Below are positions 48,873-62,849 of a DNA stretch of 64,000 bases, one piece after another. A model generated the notes under the pieces. It made no database searches. It saw nothing but the letters and a program-made list of their open reading frames with translations, and had not been told where the DNA came from. The DNA comes from Hippophae tibetana (Eukaryota; Streptophyta; Magnoliopsida; Rosales; Elaeagnaceae), in NCBI GenBank assembly GCA_037013495.1, contig CM072811.1, forward strand, positions 27,034,159 through 27,098,158. Direction: 5' to 3'. Positions within the stretch are counted from its first letter, which is position 1; the number at the start of each line of letters is the position of its first letter. The translations under genes and the position numbers were made by a program.

Positions 48873-51800
48873 ATGATACGTATGCCTTGAAAATCTAGAA
48901 AATTATAAACATGCCCAAAAAACAAAGAAATCCCTTTAGATATTAGATTGTTGAACATATAAAGAATCCCAAAAACAATTTAATTATTCCATCAACTGCA
49001 ATAAGTTCACCGCAAAGAATGGCTGAAATGAAATCTACCCAAAAAAAATATTAAATGAAAATTAAGAAAATAAATATAAAAGGAAGAAGCTTCCTTGTTC
49101 ATCTTCGCTTACAATCCAGTCCAGTACTTGCCTCTATTTGGTTGGGTTTTTTTTTTTTTTTTGAAAGGGGAGGAAGCACATAAGTTTTTTACTCTTAAGT
49201 CAAAATCGAGGAGAGATACGGAGATAGCCCACTATATTCATAACTGAGAATTTGACTTGCCTGTAACTAAAATCGAATTAAAAGTCCATTTTCTTTCAAA
49301 TACAAGGACTGAGTTCTAATACCTGCTTATGGCTATGAGCACAAAATCACATCTTCACTTCCACAAGCCCAATTTGGTAAGAGATAACTCGAGGCAAAGC
49401 CAATTAGGGATTTCAACTTTCAAGCGATTATGCCCCAATTTTGAGCCACTCAGGGAAGAACTTCAGCTCCGATAGTTTGGGAATTAGGAGCAACTACTCA
49501 GTATTACCCTCATCTTTTGAAAATTACTATATAGCCCCCTAAGTTTTAAAAAATTACAAAAATAGTCATTGTAAGAAAACTTTTATTTACAATAAATTGT
49601 TATAATAATATAATAATTATCTGTTGATTACCAGTTAGATCCGTCTTTTTTAACCAAAAGTTTATATCCGTTTTTCTTAACCGATTATTATGTTAATTAT
49701 GGTATTATAATAAATTATTGTAAATAAAAAAAATTATTCTTAATGTAATTTTTTTTTTAAATTGTATTTAGAAATAAAAAATAGATTTTAAAAACTTAAG
49801 TTATAATTTTTAAAAATCATGTTAACTACGAAACAAAAAATTGAGAACACCTCTCGCTCATTTTCATGGTTATAGATTATAATTTATACATCATCATCTC
49901 ACAGTTACATACAGTTTAATATGTTAAGATTTATATAAAAATATATTTAATTTAAAAAATTAATATAAATTCTACTCTATTATATTATTTAAAATATTAA
50001 TAGTATATTTAATAAAACTATTTAATATTTTTTTTAATTAAAATATAAAATAAAATTCAATCTAATTATTCAAAATATTATGTATTTTATTATTAAAATT
50101 ATATTTTTATAAAATTATATATATATAATAATAATATTAATATATATTAAATTTTAATTAAGTACATTTTTGGTATTATAATAATTATTTCTACCATATA
50201 TTTTGTTGATTATAATTATTTTTGAAAAAAATAACATTTTTTTATAAATAACTATAATTTTAATTATTCGTAGTTAAAATGTTTATTTATCATATCTTAC
50301 GTATTTAAATTTAAATACATTAATATATCATTGAAGGTATATAATACTAGAAAAACATATATACAATACTTTTTTATTTTAATTTTATATTTCTTTAAAT
50401 ATCTTAAATTATCTAGAATAAAACACTTAAAATACATAATATTAAAAGTAATGGGATTGTGACTCTAAGTCACTTTGATGCACATAATTTATTTAAATAT
50501 ATAAAGAAATCAATATATATATATATATATCTCATTTTTATGCAATAAATGTCAATATTTTTAACAATTTTTATCCACTTATTTATAATATATTAGTGGC
50601 ATATACAATGGAATTATTAAATCACTATAAGTGATCGAATAAAACTACTATGTCAACTTGATAGAAGAACGATATTATACTAAAAAAATTCATAAATCTT
50701 TTATATTTTTTATAATTATTTATAAACGTTTAAATTATTACAAGAAGGCATCGAAGGAAAAAAATGAGATGTTTAATTTAATTAAAAAATAATAATGATT
50801 TTCTTTTTAAAATAATTTGGCTATGGACGATTATGAAGGGTATTTTGTAAACAAGTTGAAAATTTATCATTAAAAAATGTTAAATTTAATAATAAAAAGC
50901 TTAATACAAAAATAAGTTTAAAGACAGTTTGACCAAACAACATGACAATCATGTTTTCTATTTTTTTTTAAATAACATTTTAAAATACTAACCAAACACC
51001 TTATTGTTTTTAAAAGTTATAAAAATTCATTTTTAAATTATGATTTACAACGATTTTTGATAATTATTTTTCTAAACAAATACTTAAAATTAGTAACAAT
51101 AAAAATATTGTATTTTATGTGCATTTTATATATTTATATTTTTAAAAAAATATAATATATCATTTTATATTGAATGATGTTAAGTTAATATTGTTCAATT
51201 TAACTTCGATTAACATTATTAATTATTATTTTTATTATTATAAATTTTAAAAATATTAATTTATAATTTTTATTTTTTTTAAATATCTTTGAAATAGTGA
51301 AAATATTGATATAATTGTCCCATCATAATTCACTATTACTATAAACGCCATCAAGGATCCGTTGCTAACTTGAGTATAATTAATATTTAAGATTTGGGTC
51401 TTAATAATGAGTGTGCTTGAGTTATGTTAAAAAATAATAAAAACTAATTTATCCTTAAAGGGGAATTTTTTTTTTAAATAATTCTATAATAAATTATTCT
51501 CAAAAATAAAGATAACATAGAGATTAAACCTCCCTTGAAAAACAAAATATTTTAAATCAAGTGCACAATATTATATGAAATCCAACTCATGTAAACTTGA
51601 GATAAATTAACTAATTTGTACGAGGATATAATTTTTTTTAGATGAACTTATATATATATGTGTGTGCAAATAAGAAATCATATTTTAACTAGTATCACAT
51701 TAATTATTGGTAGCTTGAATGTTTTAAATGTAGTTTTAAACTAACATGACTAGAAAATGAATAAATTAGATGACTAGATAAGGAATAAAACCTAGACGCG

Positions 51801-52490
51801 TGTAGTAATTAACAATCACATTGTTTCCTTTTATGATTGATAACACACACAAAAAAAATTGTAATTTTTATTCATAATTAACAATAAATAATACAAGCTT
51901 AACTATTACTTATCTAACTGGTGTTTAAATAATTTGAAAAATATGATTGTTAATACATCGGATAGCTTTATACATGGCACACTATCTAACATATTAGGTT
52001 GTAAAAATAAATTAAAAATTAAAAGTCTCTATATTACATAATAAAGGAATAGGAAACCAATTTTTCTTTTTCTCTTTTCTGAATAAAGCAAAACCAACCA
52101 TATATGACCAAAATAAACTAACATTGACTTAAATAGATAGAAATTGATCAAAATAATATAGAGTATGATCAAAATAATCCATAATGGACCAAAATTCAAA
52201 CATATTAATAACAAATATACAATTCTAAATAGTCTACAAATAAACTTTTTCACCCTTTTGAACATTTTTAAAATTTATGAACAACCAAAACCCATTTTAA
52301 ATAACCTCCTGTTAAAACATAAAACACATAATGTTTTGTCAAAGATTGATATAGATGACAGTAAAATTGTAGAAAATATATAATTTAAAATATATATGTA
52401 AAACTATTTCAATTAATAATAATATTGTGATGCAAATTTATTAAAAATATTTGAGAATCAATATGCATGATCAAGCATCAAATGTTGTTT
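48873..52490. other. TIR-NB-LRR upstream region and AT-rich intergenic DNA
   Basis: A pyrimidine run lies at 49149-49163 and an (AT)n tract at 50513-50530. From about 49550 to 52480 the DNA is extremely AT-rich without coding signal; the frames near 52029-52383 are A/T-biased and unremarkable. Confidence 0.45.
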
Positions 52491-52493
52491 TAA

Positions 52494-52613
52494 GAACATT
52501 ACAAGTTTAGAGAATGAACAAAATGGATTCAAACAATCTCCCTACATAAAAATCAACATTACAAGTTTAGAGAATGAATAAAATGGATTCAAATAATCTC
52601 CCTACATAAAAAT
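52494..52613 (+). repeat. Exact-length 60-bp tandem duplication
   Basis: Bases 52494-52553 and 52554-52613 are two adjacent copies of a 60-bp unit differing at only a few positions. A second pair of similar 55-60 bp units (actcatct-attaaat-agtgaacaagtagaat) lies at 52916-53030. Confidence 0.85.
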
Positions 52614-53348
52614 GGTATACACTGCTTGATAATCACTCTATTGCGAAATGACATGTAAAGGCATCGATCTTGGGCTTAGGGACTTGAAATTGAAGGGGCA
52701 TAGTGTAAATGTTTTTAAGGGGTATTTAAGCAACCTTATGTACCTTAGATCATCAAAAGAGTTCCCTTGCATGCTTGAGAATAGCCAAAAAAAAAAAATG
52801 TTCTCACCATTGTTATAGTTTTGAGAGCTTTGTGTAATCTCCTTATTATTGAGTGAGCGTTTTCTTTTCATATTATTATCCTATTGTAGTTGTATCATCT
52901 GAAGTTGAAGCTAATAAAACTCATCTCTATTAAATTAGTGAACAAGTAGAATAAACTTACCACGAGCTAGTAAAACTCATCTCCATTAAATCAGTGAACA
53001 AGTAGAATAGACTTACCACATCTGTAGAATTGAACAAAGCCACTATAAATCTATTGTGCTATTTCTCTTATTACTCTTGCTTTATATTTTCATTATTATT
53101 AATATTCATTTATAGAACTTGGTAGTAGATTTGTTGAAATATCTTCATTGAGTGTTTGCTTGACCGTTAAATAGTTGCAATATTTGTGTTCACTTTCATA
53201 ACAAATACCTCCTTGATTCTTGAAACATATCAAATGATCACAAAATTGAATTACACTGCTTCCTTCCTGTGATATCTAAAACAGATAAGAATTGAACAAG
53301 GAATTGCTTGATGCCTAACCAACGCCAAAATAATCCTGATGAGCAGAA

Positions 53349-55824
53349 CTACTTTTGCTCAGTGGTAACAAAGCACTCTCTCAAAAAAATTTCAAGCTCT
53401 GACGAGTATATATCAGGGAATGTTCTGTAGTGATCCACATGGGGAGAGGAACCAAAGTTAAAGGACCTTGCCTTCCTCCCCATTTGCCTTTGCTCTTCAA
53501 TAAACAACTCTATTGAACGAAATGGCACCACTTTGTCAGCTGAACTATACAAGTAAAGCTGAGAACAATAAGGTTGGTCTTTTGAGAGGATTGATACTAC
53601 CTTTGTTAACCTCCTGTAGAGGAAATAATAAACAATCAATAGGGTGACTCAGTTAATTATAAGTTTCTCATGTTTCGTGGCTGTTCTAGATTGGTCAATT
53701 GCCTGTAATCTGAGAATAACAAGTGTAGAAACAAAACTGTCTTCTAAAATGAATAAGAATCATAAAAAGTTAAAACACGAAGAGAGAAACTCACTCATTA
53801 ACATCAGGAAAGTTCAATAAATATGAAAAGAACTTCTCTAACAGTGATAGAATAGTGGTTTCAAGTATTGAAAGTTCATTTTCTGGTGTGTTTGATATGC
53901 CCAGAGTTTCTGATTTGTTTGAATCTCTAGCATCAGATGCCGGGTGCACTAACGAGCTACGTTTCTTCAAAAATGCAGCAGAGAATCCTGCAGCCCAGAC
54001 CTGCCAAGATCAATGGAGCCTACTGATGCTTTTGAAATGACAGCTAAAAACATCTGTCTACTTAGATACGTACACCACAAATTGAACTGAAATTATCATA
54101 TCATACCATACCAAATGAAACACAATCAAAATGACATTTTAAATTTTCTGTTGGTAAGCATATCAAAGAAATTGACATTTACTCTTTATTTGGAAATCCC
54201 AGGATCATTTCATTCTTCTCTTTTCCAACCCACTCCCTCCAACACTTCAAGCTCTAAGTTTTGTTTTCATTAGCCTAACTGTTTTTTAATGACATTCCTA
54301 AGTATAGCTAATGTATAATCAACTTGATATTATGAATTATACTAGGATGTTTTTACATATACAGGGATTAAAGTACAAACAATATAAGACTGTTTTAACA
54401 AGGTATTATTGGTTGTTACATGTATACTTCTAATCAATTATATTGATTGTGGGATTGACTTTTCATATTAGACACAACACATTCCTAGAGAATCTAACAC
54501 TAAGCAAGAATTTGATTGGTTATAACATTTTCAAACTAAAGACTACGAGAAATCCTAATGGACACACAAATATGCACTCACTTTTGCAACCACACTCCTT
54601 ATGTTGTGCCACGTATCAGTATTATATACAAAAATACGAATCAATTCTCAAATTTTCAAAATAATTCTAACACATTGCACAAAATAAGAAGTGTGGGTGC
54701 GGTGCAAAACTGAGAACAAATTTGTATATTATTAGCATTTCTCAAAAAGTACTCGTTACTTCTAATGGAACCATGTTTAATTTTAAGCTTCTTCTGTCCT
54801 TAAAATTAATCAAGATCAAAGATTGCCAAGTTATCCTTAAACCCATTAAAACTAGACAGAAAAGTACTCTAACAAAACAAAATGACCTTTACTTATATAT
54901 TCAGAACATGAGTGCATTTTGATTGGAGAATAATCAATCAAACATAATCTGATCAAAACCCATATTCAGAAACCTGAGGATTGAATGGCTCCCCTGCTCC
55001 AGAATCAACCACACAGCCTACAATCTTCTCCGTCGCATCTTGTCTATCCAGCAGTTTTTCCAGTATATGACCATATCTGTATAAATTAACAAAGATGAAT
55101 AATCAATACCATCAAAATTGCACATCAATTTAGTACATTTTCAAAGCAAATTTCAATAGCAGAATATATATGTATATCAGAGTACCTACACAAACCAACC
55201 CGTATTGCTAAAAGTGTGGAAAATCAAACACCGTTCTCTACCATCTAACCCTCTATCGGAGACCCACGAAATAAGCTCATTTACCAAAGCTGAAACTCGT
55301 TTTTCAACTCCCTTAGCGAGATCGAAAACCATCTCAGTGGGCTCAACAACAAAGATCGCCGCGTGAATTCCCCGAGAATTGTACCAGTCCACGTATCTCT
55401 TCAGGTGCCTTTTCTTTGCTCCGAGCCAACCCAATAAAATTACAGTTACCTCATGAGATTTTTCCCCAAAATTACACGCATTTCCATTAATAACGCTCTG
55501 AGGAGCTCTGTTCCAAGTCAAAACGCCGTCATCGGAGTGAGTAATCGGCGAATTGAAAGTATGGGATTTAGTGGTCGGAAAAGAAAGAGAGAGGAAAAGT
55601 TTAAATCGGTTTAGATTGGATGGGCTGTTGGGTAAGCGACATGTGGGTGAAAACGAAGAGTGTGACAGAGTGAGAGAGGGGGTTCTGCACGACACGTCGC
55701 TTGGACGGTAGCGATTCTTGGCAGATCTTGGAATGATAAAATAAGGTGTTGTTTTGTTGAAGATATTCACATGGCCATTGAGTTTGAGGATGGTGGGATT
55801 CAAGATTTTCATTGAAGCTTCCAT
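53349..55824 (-). CDS. TMEM53/DUF829 alpha/beta-hydrolase-like protein, probably organellar
   Basis: Four exons on the minus strand, 55190-55824, 54974-55076, 53795-54000 and 53349-53613, join in phase to 402 aa. The domain begins near residue 115 with [16 protein letters not shown]. The nucleophile-like turn is FHTFSNTGW, the acid region is [10 protein letters not shown] and the histidine region [12 protein letters not shown], so the three triad positions can be matched to the DUF829 fold. The first 110 residues are rich in S, T, P and basic residues and low in acids, as in plastid or mitochondrial transit peptides. The start is the ATG at 55824; the frame extends three codons further only with a TTG. 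Animal TMEM53 is a nuclear-envelope protein; the plant paralogues have no assigned reaction, and I do not assign one. Confidence 0.88.
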
Positions 55825-56338
55825 GGCGAACAAATTGTTATTTTATTTACTTATTTTTGGCAAAACATAGAACTCACAGAAAGAAGTACATTGCATTACC
55901 CACCACCATGTGATCATCGATAACACCATTAACGTTGTTTGGTGAACTCATTAAAACACTGTTCTTAGAAAGGAAGGAAAATAAAATATATATATATTAA
56001 TTAAATAATTATCCAACTTATCACACATCTTTTGAGTCTAAACAAAAAGGAAAATAAAAATTATTTTTTTAACATGTTTGTTTGTCTTTTTTGTTTTTTG
56101 CTTTTTTAGCAAGGAAATAACGACAAGTCGTTTACATTTTAATCAAAACATTTCGTCGTTTTTGATGGCAATAGAGAGCTTGGAATCTCATTGCCTTCTC
56201 TGGTTTAGAGTTGGCCACAAGGACCAAAAGGGTCAGAACCACATAAATCTCAGAGCTTTCTGCTTTGGATGCGCCATATAATTTTGCTCATTCCCTTTAG
56301 AGCTTCTGTGATATTTCAGAGCCTCTACAATTGCTCGA
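55825..56338. promoter_or_regulatory. Shared divergent promoter of TMEM53-like gene and CLD1
   Basis: The two start codons face away from each other with 514 bp between them, including both leaders. A TATA-like tatatatatatt lies at 55988-55999. A short open frame at 56164-56281 (plus) lies in the CLD1 leader and starts with a true ATG, so it could act as an upstream frame. Confidence 0.55.
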
Positions 56339-59300
56339 ATGTCTTCGACATCATTCAGGACTGAGCTCTTCAACCCCAACGCTAACAGATTACTTGCCCC
56401 TCCAAGAAAATATCACCACAGTGAGCCCCTGAACCTGACCCTTTTATTTAGTTTTAAATTTTAATGGGTTTTTGTTATGAAAATAAATTTCATTTTTTCT
56501 TCTTTTTTGAGTCTGAGCCTTATGTTTTAATTAGAAGGAAGCAAATGTGAAATGAACAGGAGAGGTTTTGCTTTAAGGGGAATTGTAGCTTCGGGTATTT
56601 CAGTCATGGGTTCTTCTTCAATTACTGAGTCTGTTCAAGGTTTGTTCTTAACCTTGTCTTGTTCTGTACTTAGAGAAATAAAGCTTCTTTGTTTATGATA
56701 GACTTATGTTGATTTAGGTGTTGAAAGATTACCTTTCAAGTCAGATGGGTACAATTTTTGGACATGGAAGGGTCACAAAATTCATTATGTAGTACAAGGA
56801 GAAGGTCCCCCAGTTGTTCTTATCCATGGTTTTGGAGCTTCTGCATTTCATTGGAGGTTTCTTTTTTAATGCAAATCTTACCTTCTTATTTGAATTTTTG
56901 TGTTTTTAGTTTTGGCATTGGCATACTAATAATGCTTAGGATTTAACTTGGAAGCTTACAAATTGGAGATTTGTAAAGATGTTTTTATGCTTTTGAGACC
57001 TTGTAGAAGCACGTCTGGCAACAAAAAACACTTTTGAAGTAAAATGAAAAAATCAATGAAAATCAAAAGCATTTCAAGACTCAAAAAGTCGTTTTGTGCT
57101 TCCTGACATAAGTATGTATAACATGATTCCTCTTAAAAATGTTTTCATTGCAAACTATTTTTGACTGAAATAATTTTCATAGAAGCACAAACAAACATAA
57201 CCTAAGTTAAAGATGGTCTGGTGGTGTACCATTTAAAACTCTAACCTCAAGTCAAGTCAAGTCAAGTCACAAATCCGAATCTTATCAAAAAGTATAAAAA
57301 AAAGGATAATGATATTGTCACAATAACTTTTGTTATTTCCACAATAAAAATACATGAATGCTTGTTTTATTCTTGGTAATAATTACATCTTAGTGTCATT
57401 ACTATTGGATAAAGTTGTCATTAATGAATTATTCTTGTGGCAATAACAATTTACATTGTGGCAATATTGTTACTATAAAAAAAAGACTAAATTAGAATAT
57501 ACAATTGGAGCCTGTTTTGATGTAAATTCTTGGATCAATACAATTCGAGTCCCTTTAAGTCTTGTATTTGAACTCTTTCTTCCCAAGTTAATACTAGCAT
57601 GTTTTTCACATGTTTGTCATTCTGATATGCACTCTCAACTACACCAATGTATACAGGTACAACATACCAGAATTGGCTAAGAAGTACAAGGTTTATGCTA
57701 TAGACTTGCTAGGGTTTGGGTGGAGTGACAAAGCATTAATAGAGTATGATGCTCTAGTATGGAGGGATCAAGTGGTCGACTTCATGAAGGAGATTGTTAA
57801 AGAACCAGCTGTTTTAGTGGGTAACAGGTAATCATCTGCATTAGGCAGTAGACTCATAATCAGAAGTCCAAACTTAACCACTTAGAAACAAATAAATCAT
57901 TATCCTTGGGTAAAGGAACAAGTTTAAGAATTTCAAAGCCCTAAAAGTGAGATTTTTCTTGTATTTATGTAAGAGATTTATTGCAACTAGAACAATTGTG
58001 AGTCTATGAATGTATTGCTGTGACATGCTAAATTTACTTGATAAGTGCTTCTACTTGGTGCTAGCATATCTTTGTTACATCTGAACTACTAAAAGTAGTG
58101 GTTTGAGGATGCTAAATCTGGGTAGAACTGATTTGAACTACTAATTACCTATGTTACATAGACTCTTTTAGGTCACTAAGTGTCGTAAAAAAATTTATCG
58201 GGTGTTAGACACGTCAATTTTTCTCATTTTTCGTAATTCTCACCGAATTAGAGTATCTAGTACTCACATTTGCATCCATGTTGTGTCATTTAAGCACGAA
58301 TACTAAACCAAAAATGAAAAGTCCATGTAACATAGCTAATTGTGGAGGAATAATTGAGTTATTTGAGTTGGGGTTACACATAATTATCTCTGTGAGTTTT
58401 GTAACATGGGATTTATCTATTCATTATTTTTCTAGAAAACAAAGCTTTTCTCTCAAGTGTATCCTGTTAATGTAACTTCCCTCTCTTTCCCTCTAACAAA
58501 ATAACATGTTCTCAGCCATCAAGATGAACATGTGTTCATTTTATAACTTAAAGTAGAACATATGTTCATATTAAAAATCAATGTGACGAATGTTTGTTGA
58601 ACATGTGTTCAACAAGTTAGGGAAATATGAAAACATCTTCAACATTAGGGGGTTAAAAGTCAAGCTTTTCTATGTAGTTTAGCGTATATTATTTTCAGAT
58701 GAAGTCTGAATAACATCATCGGTTCACATACATTTTCAGTCTTGGAGGGTTTGCTGCTTTGGTTGCAGCATCTGAGTTGCCTGAACAAGTTGTTGGTGTT
58801 TCACTGCTAAACTCTGCTGGACAATTTGGAAATCCAAATGGTGAAACTAATAAGTCTGAAGAAACAACCTTACAAAAGTTCATTCTCAAGCCACTTAAGG
58901 AAGTATTTCAGCGGATAGTACTTGGATTTTTGTTTTGGCAGTCAAAGCAACCTGCTCGGATTGAATCTGTCTTAAAAAGTGTAAGTTATCTCCTAGGCTT
59001 CTCTTTTCACACCAAATCTTATGAGGACTTTTACCATTTGCACTTTGCTTCTCCATTGTAGTAGTATTGTCTTTGAAATCATTATAGATTTGTAAGTCTT
59101 TTTTTCTGGTAGCTAAATAACTTCTACTATAACACAGGTGTACATAAATACCTCCAATGTCGATGACTATCTTGTGAAATCTATAACAATGCCAGCAGCT
59201 GACCCGAACGCTGGGGAAGTTTACTACAGGTTTTTCTAGATCTCCCTCAATGTTGTTCATGTGTCATGCCTTGCAGTTGCAGAAATATTTTAGTTGAGTT

Positions 59301-60224
59301 ATGGCAATAACATCTTGTATTCATAATAAAAAATTTAACAAAAACATTACAAAAGTTATGGTTTTATTCATTTGTGAAGGACGCCAGTTGTCCCATACTA
59401 TTGGGCATGAGAGAAAATGAGGAATGCTAGCTGAACTCAAATTTGCACACATCAAATACTACATGTCATATAGTACTTAAAAATTCATAACTTTTAATTT
59501 TCGAGAAAATATTATCTGTGATATACATATTGGTGTGCATATAAGTTTGGGTGAAATTTGAGTGCAACAAGCATTCCCCGAGAGTAAATTCCTCCTTCTC
59601 AACAAGTACACTTCATTTATATATTTATGTCAAAATGTTCAGTTTGATTCTAGAAATAGGGCTAAGATGAACCTTTCTTACAAATTAAAACATGACTATA
59701 GTTGATTTTTTTACACATTTTGGCATAAATGTAGGACTAAAGCTGACTTTTTTTACATTTGACATAAACATAGAATTAATTGCTAAAGTGCGCTTATTGA
59801 GAAGTTCAGGACTAAAGTATACCTGAGAAGCATGGACCACTACAGCCCTCAGCTCTTCGCCATCTTTTCTTCTGTGTCAATCATTATTTTGTCTATGCAA
59901 AGGAGTTACTTGGTGTCATCTTAATACTTGTGTCATCTTGTTGTGCACAGATTGATGACCAGGTTCATGTTGAATCAGAGCAAGTATACACTAGACAGTG
60001 TGTTGAGCAAGTTGTCTTGTCCTTTGTTGTTGGTGTGGGGTGATTTGGACCCATGGGTAGGTCCAGCCAAGGCTAACAGAATTAAAGAGTTTTATCCAAA
60101 CACAACTTTGGTTAATTTACAAGCAGGCCATTGCCCACATGATGAAGTCCCTGATCTTGTAAATAAGGCTTTATTAGACTGGTTGTCCAATTTACAACCT
60201 CAAGTCTCTCTACAAACACTTTAA
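56339..60224 (+). CDS. CLD1: Chlorophyll dephytylase 1-like alpha/beta hydrolase
   Basis: CLD1 removes the phytol tail of chlorophyll in thylakoids during turnover of photosystem II pigment. Seven exons, 56339-56420, 56535-56639, 56718-56856, 57657-57827, 58740-58980, 59138-59229 and 59951-60224, join in phase to 367 aa. The first 60 or so residues are rich in S, R and N without a hydrophobic core, fitting a plastid transit peptide. The hydrolase fold starts at GVERLPFKSDGYNFWTW; the oxyanion HGFG, nucleophile GNSLGG (formed across exons 4/5), acid WGDLDPWVGPA and histidine AGHCPHDE are all present. The block LLGFGWSDKALIEYDA and the cap region FWQSKQPARIESVLKS match the CLD1 family as I remember it. 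Introns 3, 4 and 6 are long (0.7-0.9 kb) and hold a CAAGT pentamer repeat (57246-57267) and a MITE. A pheophytinase-like paralogue is less likely. Confidence 0.93.
59419..59579. mobile_element. MITE in CLD1 intron 6
   Basis: Terminal inverted repeats of about 24 bp are seen: GAGGAATGCTAGCTGAACTC on the left against GGGGAATGCTTGTTGCACTC as the reverse complement of the right end, both followed by AAATTT. Total length is about 160 bp. Flanks gagaaaa and gagagtaa are only partly alike, so the target duplication is uncertain. Confidence 0.65.
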
Positions 60225-62849
60225 ACACATTTAAAAAAAATTAGTATTTTTTTAGCTTGAGATTATACATGTAAAACGACTGTAAATTTTTGGATTATAT
60301 ATCATTTTGATTAAAGCTTGAAATGCTGTTTGTAAATTTGGTGAAATTTCAACATGGACCCCTCGAAATTAAAAATGAAAAAAAAGGAAAAGAAAGAAAG
60401 AAAGAAAGAAGCAGCAGTATCATATAAACTAATGAAGGTATCTTCAATTAGGACTTTAATAGATTTTTAAAGAGTTGATGAATTTTAAAAAAAAATATAA
60501 ACTTTTAAAGACTAATATAGTTATGTGGATATTATTTATAATTTATAGATTTTATGGTAGTAGAGGGGGAGAATGTTAGAGAGAAATAGAAAAGTAAAAT
60601 TCTTAAAAATTCATAGAAATTTTATGGGGAAAGATAAGAATTGGTAAGTATTTTGTAATGTGTATTTTTAATTCAAAACTACATCAAAATATGTAGGAAT
60701 TTGTTAATTTTAAAAATCTTTAAAAATCTATGACTTTTTAATTATATAGAAATTTTTAATAACTTCTATAAAATCTTAATTCTATATAGACTTTTATGAA
60801 TACCTTAAAAATATTAGTTGAATAGAACTTGTAAGTATAGTATCTATAAGAAAGTGTAAAAGAACAAATGAATCTCTCATTCTGCACTCTTTTGTTTTTT
60901 AACCTCATTCTCAATTTTGGTTCATTTTACTTTACAAAAGAGAATAAAATTTGTATATGATTTTACTTTTAATCTCTTAAAATCATATATTTTTATGTTA
61001 TATAAAATATATATACACCATATTTTTTAACATAAAAATATATATTTTTTAACGTTATATAAAAAAAATACATTATGTAAAAATAGATTAAAAATGAACA
61101 TCTATTTATAAAAAAGATTATAATATACAATTAAATCGTTTATTAATTAAAATAGATATATATGTCTTTGGTCATTCATTAAAAAGAATTTATATAAAAT
61201 TGGTTTCTTATTTCCATTATATAAAAGGAAATAATGATCACTAAAATCTTTTAATTTAAATCCTTTAAAATAGAAAAGGGTTTTTTGTTTTCTTGTTATT
61301 GCAAAATAGTCATAAAAACATAAAAAATTAGATTTTAATAAAATCTATGGTAAAACTTAAAGTGGAAGGTTAATTTGTCCTCTTTATTTATACAAAATGT
61401 ATTATTTAATCCTTTTTGTTTTAAAAAAATATCAAAAATAATTATTTAATAATTTTAAATTTATTTTATAAAGAAATTATCAACACTTTGTATATCCCCC
61501 AAATGAGCAAACAAATCATACTCTATATGCTTCGCGATCAAACCCCGATATTGCCACCTTGCTTTACTAACATCGTCATCCTTCTCATTCGTTAGCCCTA
61601 CTCTTATACCCACAAACCTCATAGGCATAACCCTAATTGCATACACTAGCATCCATTGCCCTAATTACACACAATAGCACCCATCACCCTAATCACATTC
61701 CTTTCAAAAAAAATTGTTTCATAAAGTGCAGATAAATGACAATGATACCCTTATCATTATTTCTTTTAAAAAAATTTATTAATAAAATATTTATTAATAC
61801 TAAAATCAATGTGTATTTTTTTTATAATAAAATAACTAATAAGTACATTTTATATAAGTAAAATGACGAATGAACACGTTTTTTATAAGTAAAATAACTA
61901 ATGACTACCTTTTCTAAATTTAGAAGACTAAACAATACTTTTTCTTAAAGAAAAAGAGCCCAAAGGTATTTATCTCAAAAATTATTATTTAACACATGTC
62001 ATCAAAAATATTATTATTTAGATGAGAGTAAAATGGAGATAAAACCAAAAAAAATGAATAAGACAAAAAGAGTGATACATTAAAGTGTTAGGATTGTTGA
62101 ATGGAAAAAATAATTATTAAAATGACAACTCTAGCCCCTATTAATGCAATCATATACAAGCAATGTGATAAATTTAATTACAAAATGCTCAAAAATTAAT
62201 TTTGTTCTTCATCGATTATTTTCTTGACAAAGAGACTGATACATTAAAGTGTTAGGATTGTTGAATGGAAAAAACAATTATTAAAATGACAACTCTAACC
62301 CCTATTAATGAACTCATATACAAGAAATATGATAAATTTAATTACAAAATGCTCAAAAATTAATTTTGTTCTTCATCGATTATTTTCTTGAAAACAATAG
62401 GATAAAAAAAGGGTTTCAAGGATAAACTAGTTCTGTAACTTTTGGATTCTTATACGTTAATCCTATAACTTTTAGGGTGAGTTCTATTAATCATATAATT
62501 AAAAAATGTGACAAAGGACAATTTAGGCATGAAATGAGGATTTTTTTTTCCCATGCCATTCACGTTGGATATCTATAAAGGGTATTTGGAGAATTAAAAA
62601 ATTATAATTGTTGACTGGCCAAAGGCCTTCCCATCCTTTAAAGCCACCCACTATAACCAAGCTCATTCCATCGATTAATCTTCAAAAACTATCCATAATA
62701 CCCATCCCTTCCCTGACGAAAAAGATACATCTTCAATCTTGTGTATCACCCCAACTTCACAACCACCATAGTCATCATCCTCTATGATGCGATAACCATT
62801 ATAGTTGACGTGAAAACCACTGTACCACTCACCTTTCTAACATAAAAAT
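60225..62849. other. CLD1 downstream region and AT-rich intergenic DNA
   Basis: A GAAA microsatellite occurs at about 60380-60410. From 60440 to 62060 the DNA is AT-rich with no supported gene. The frame at 61461-61652 (minus) has no recognisable feature. Confidence 0.45.
62067..62394 (+). repeat. 164-bp tandem duplication
   Basis: Two adjacent units, 62067-62230 and 62231-62394, share gatacattaaagtgttagg, attgttgaatggaaaaa, tgacaactcta-cccctatt and ttgttcttcatcgattattt at a constant 164-bp offset, with few differences, so the duplication is fairly recent. Confidence 0.85.

Noticed and set aside
61461..61652. 63-residue frame on the minus strand
   Set aside because: No motif, no splice partner and AT-rich surroundings with simple CCCTAAT-like words; probably chance.
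61650..61700. CCCTAAT words resembling interstitial telomeric repeats
   Set aside because: The plant telomere unit is CCCTAAA; these few copies are irregular and not tandem.
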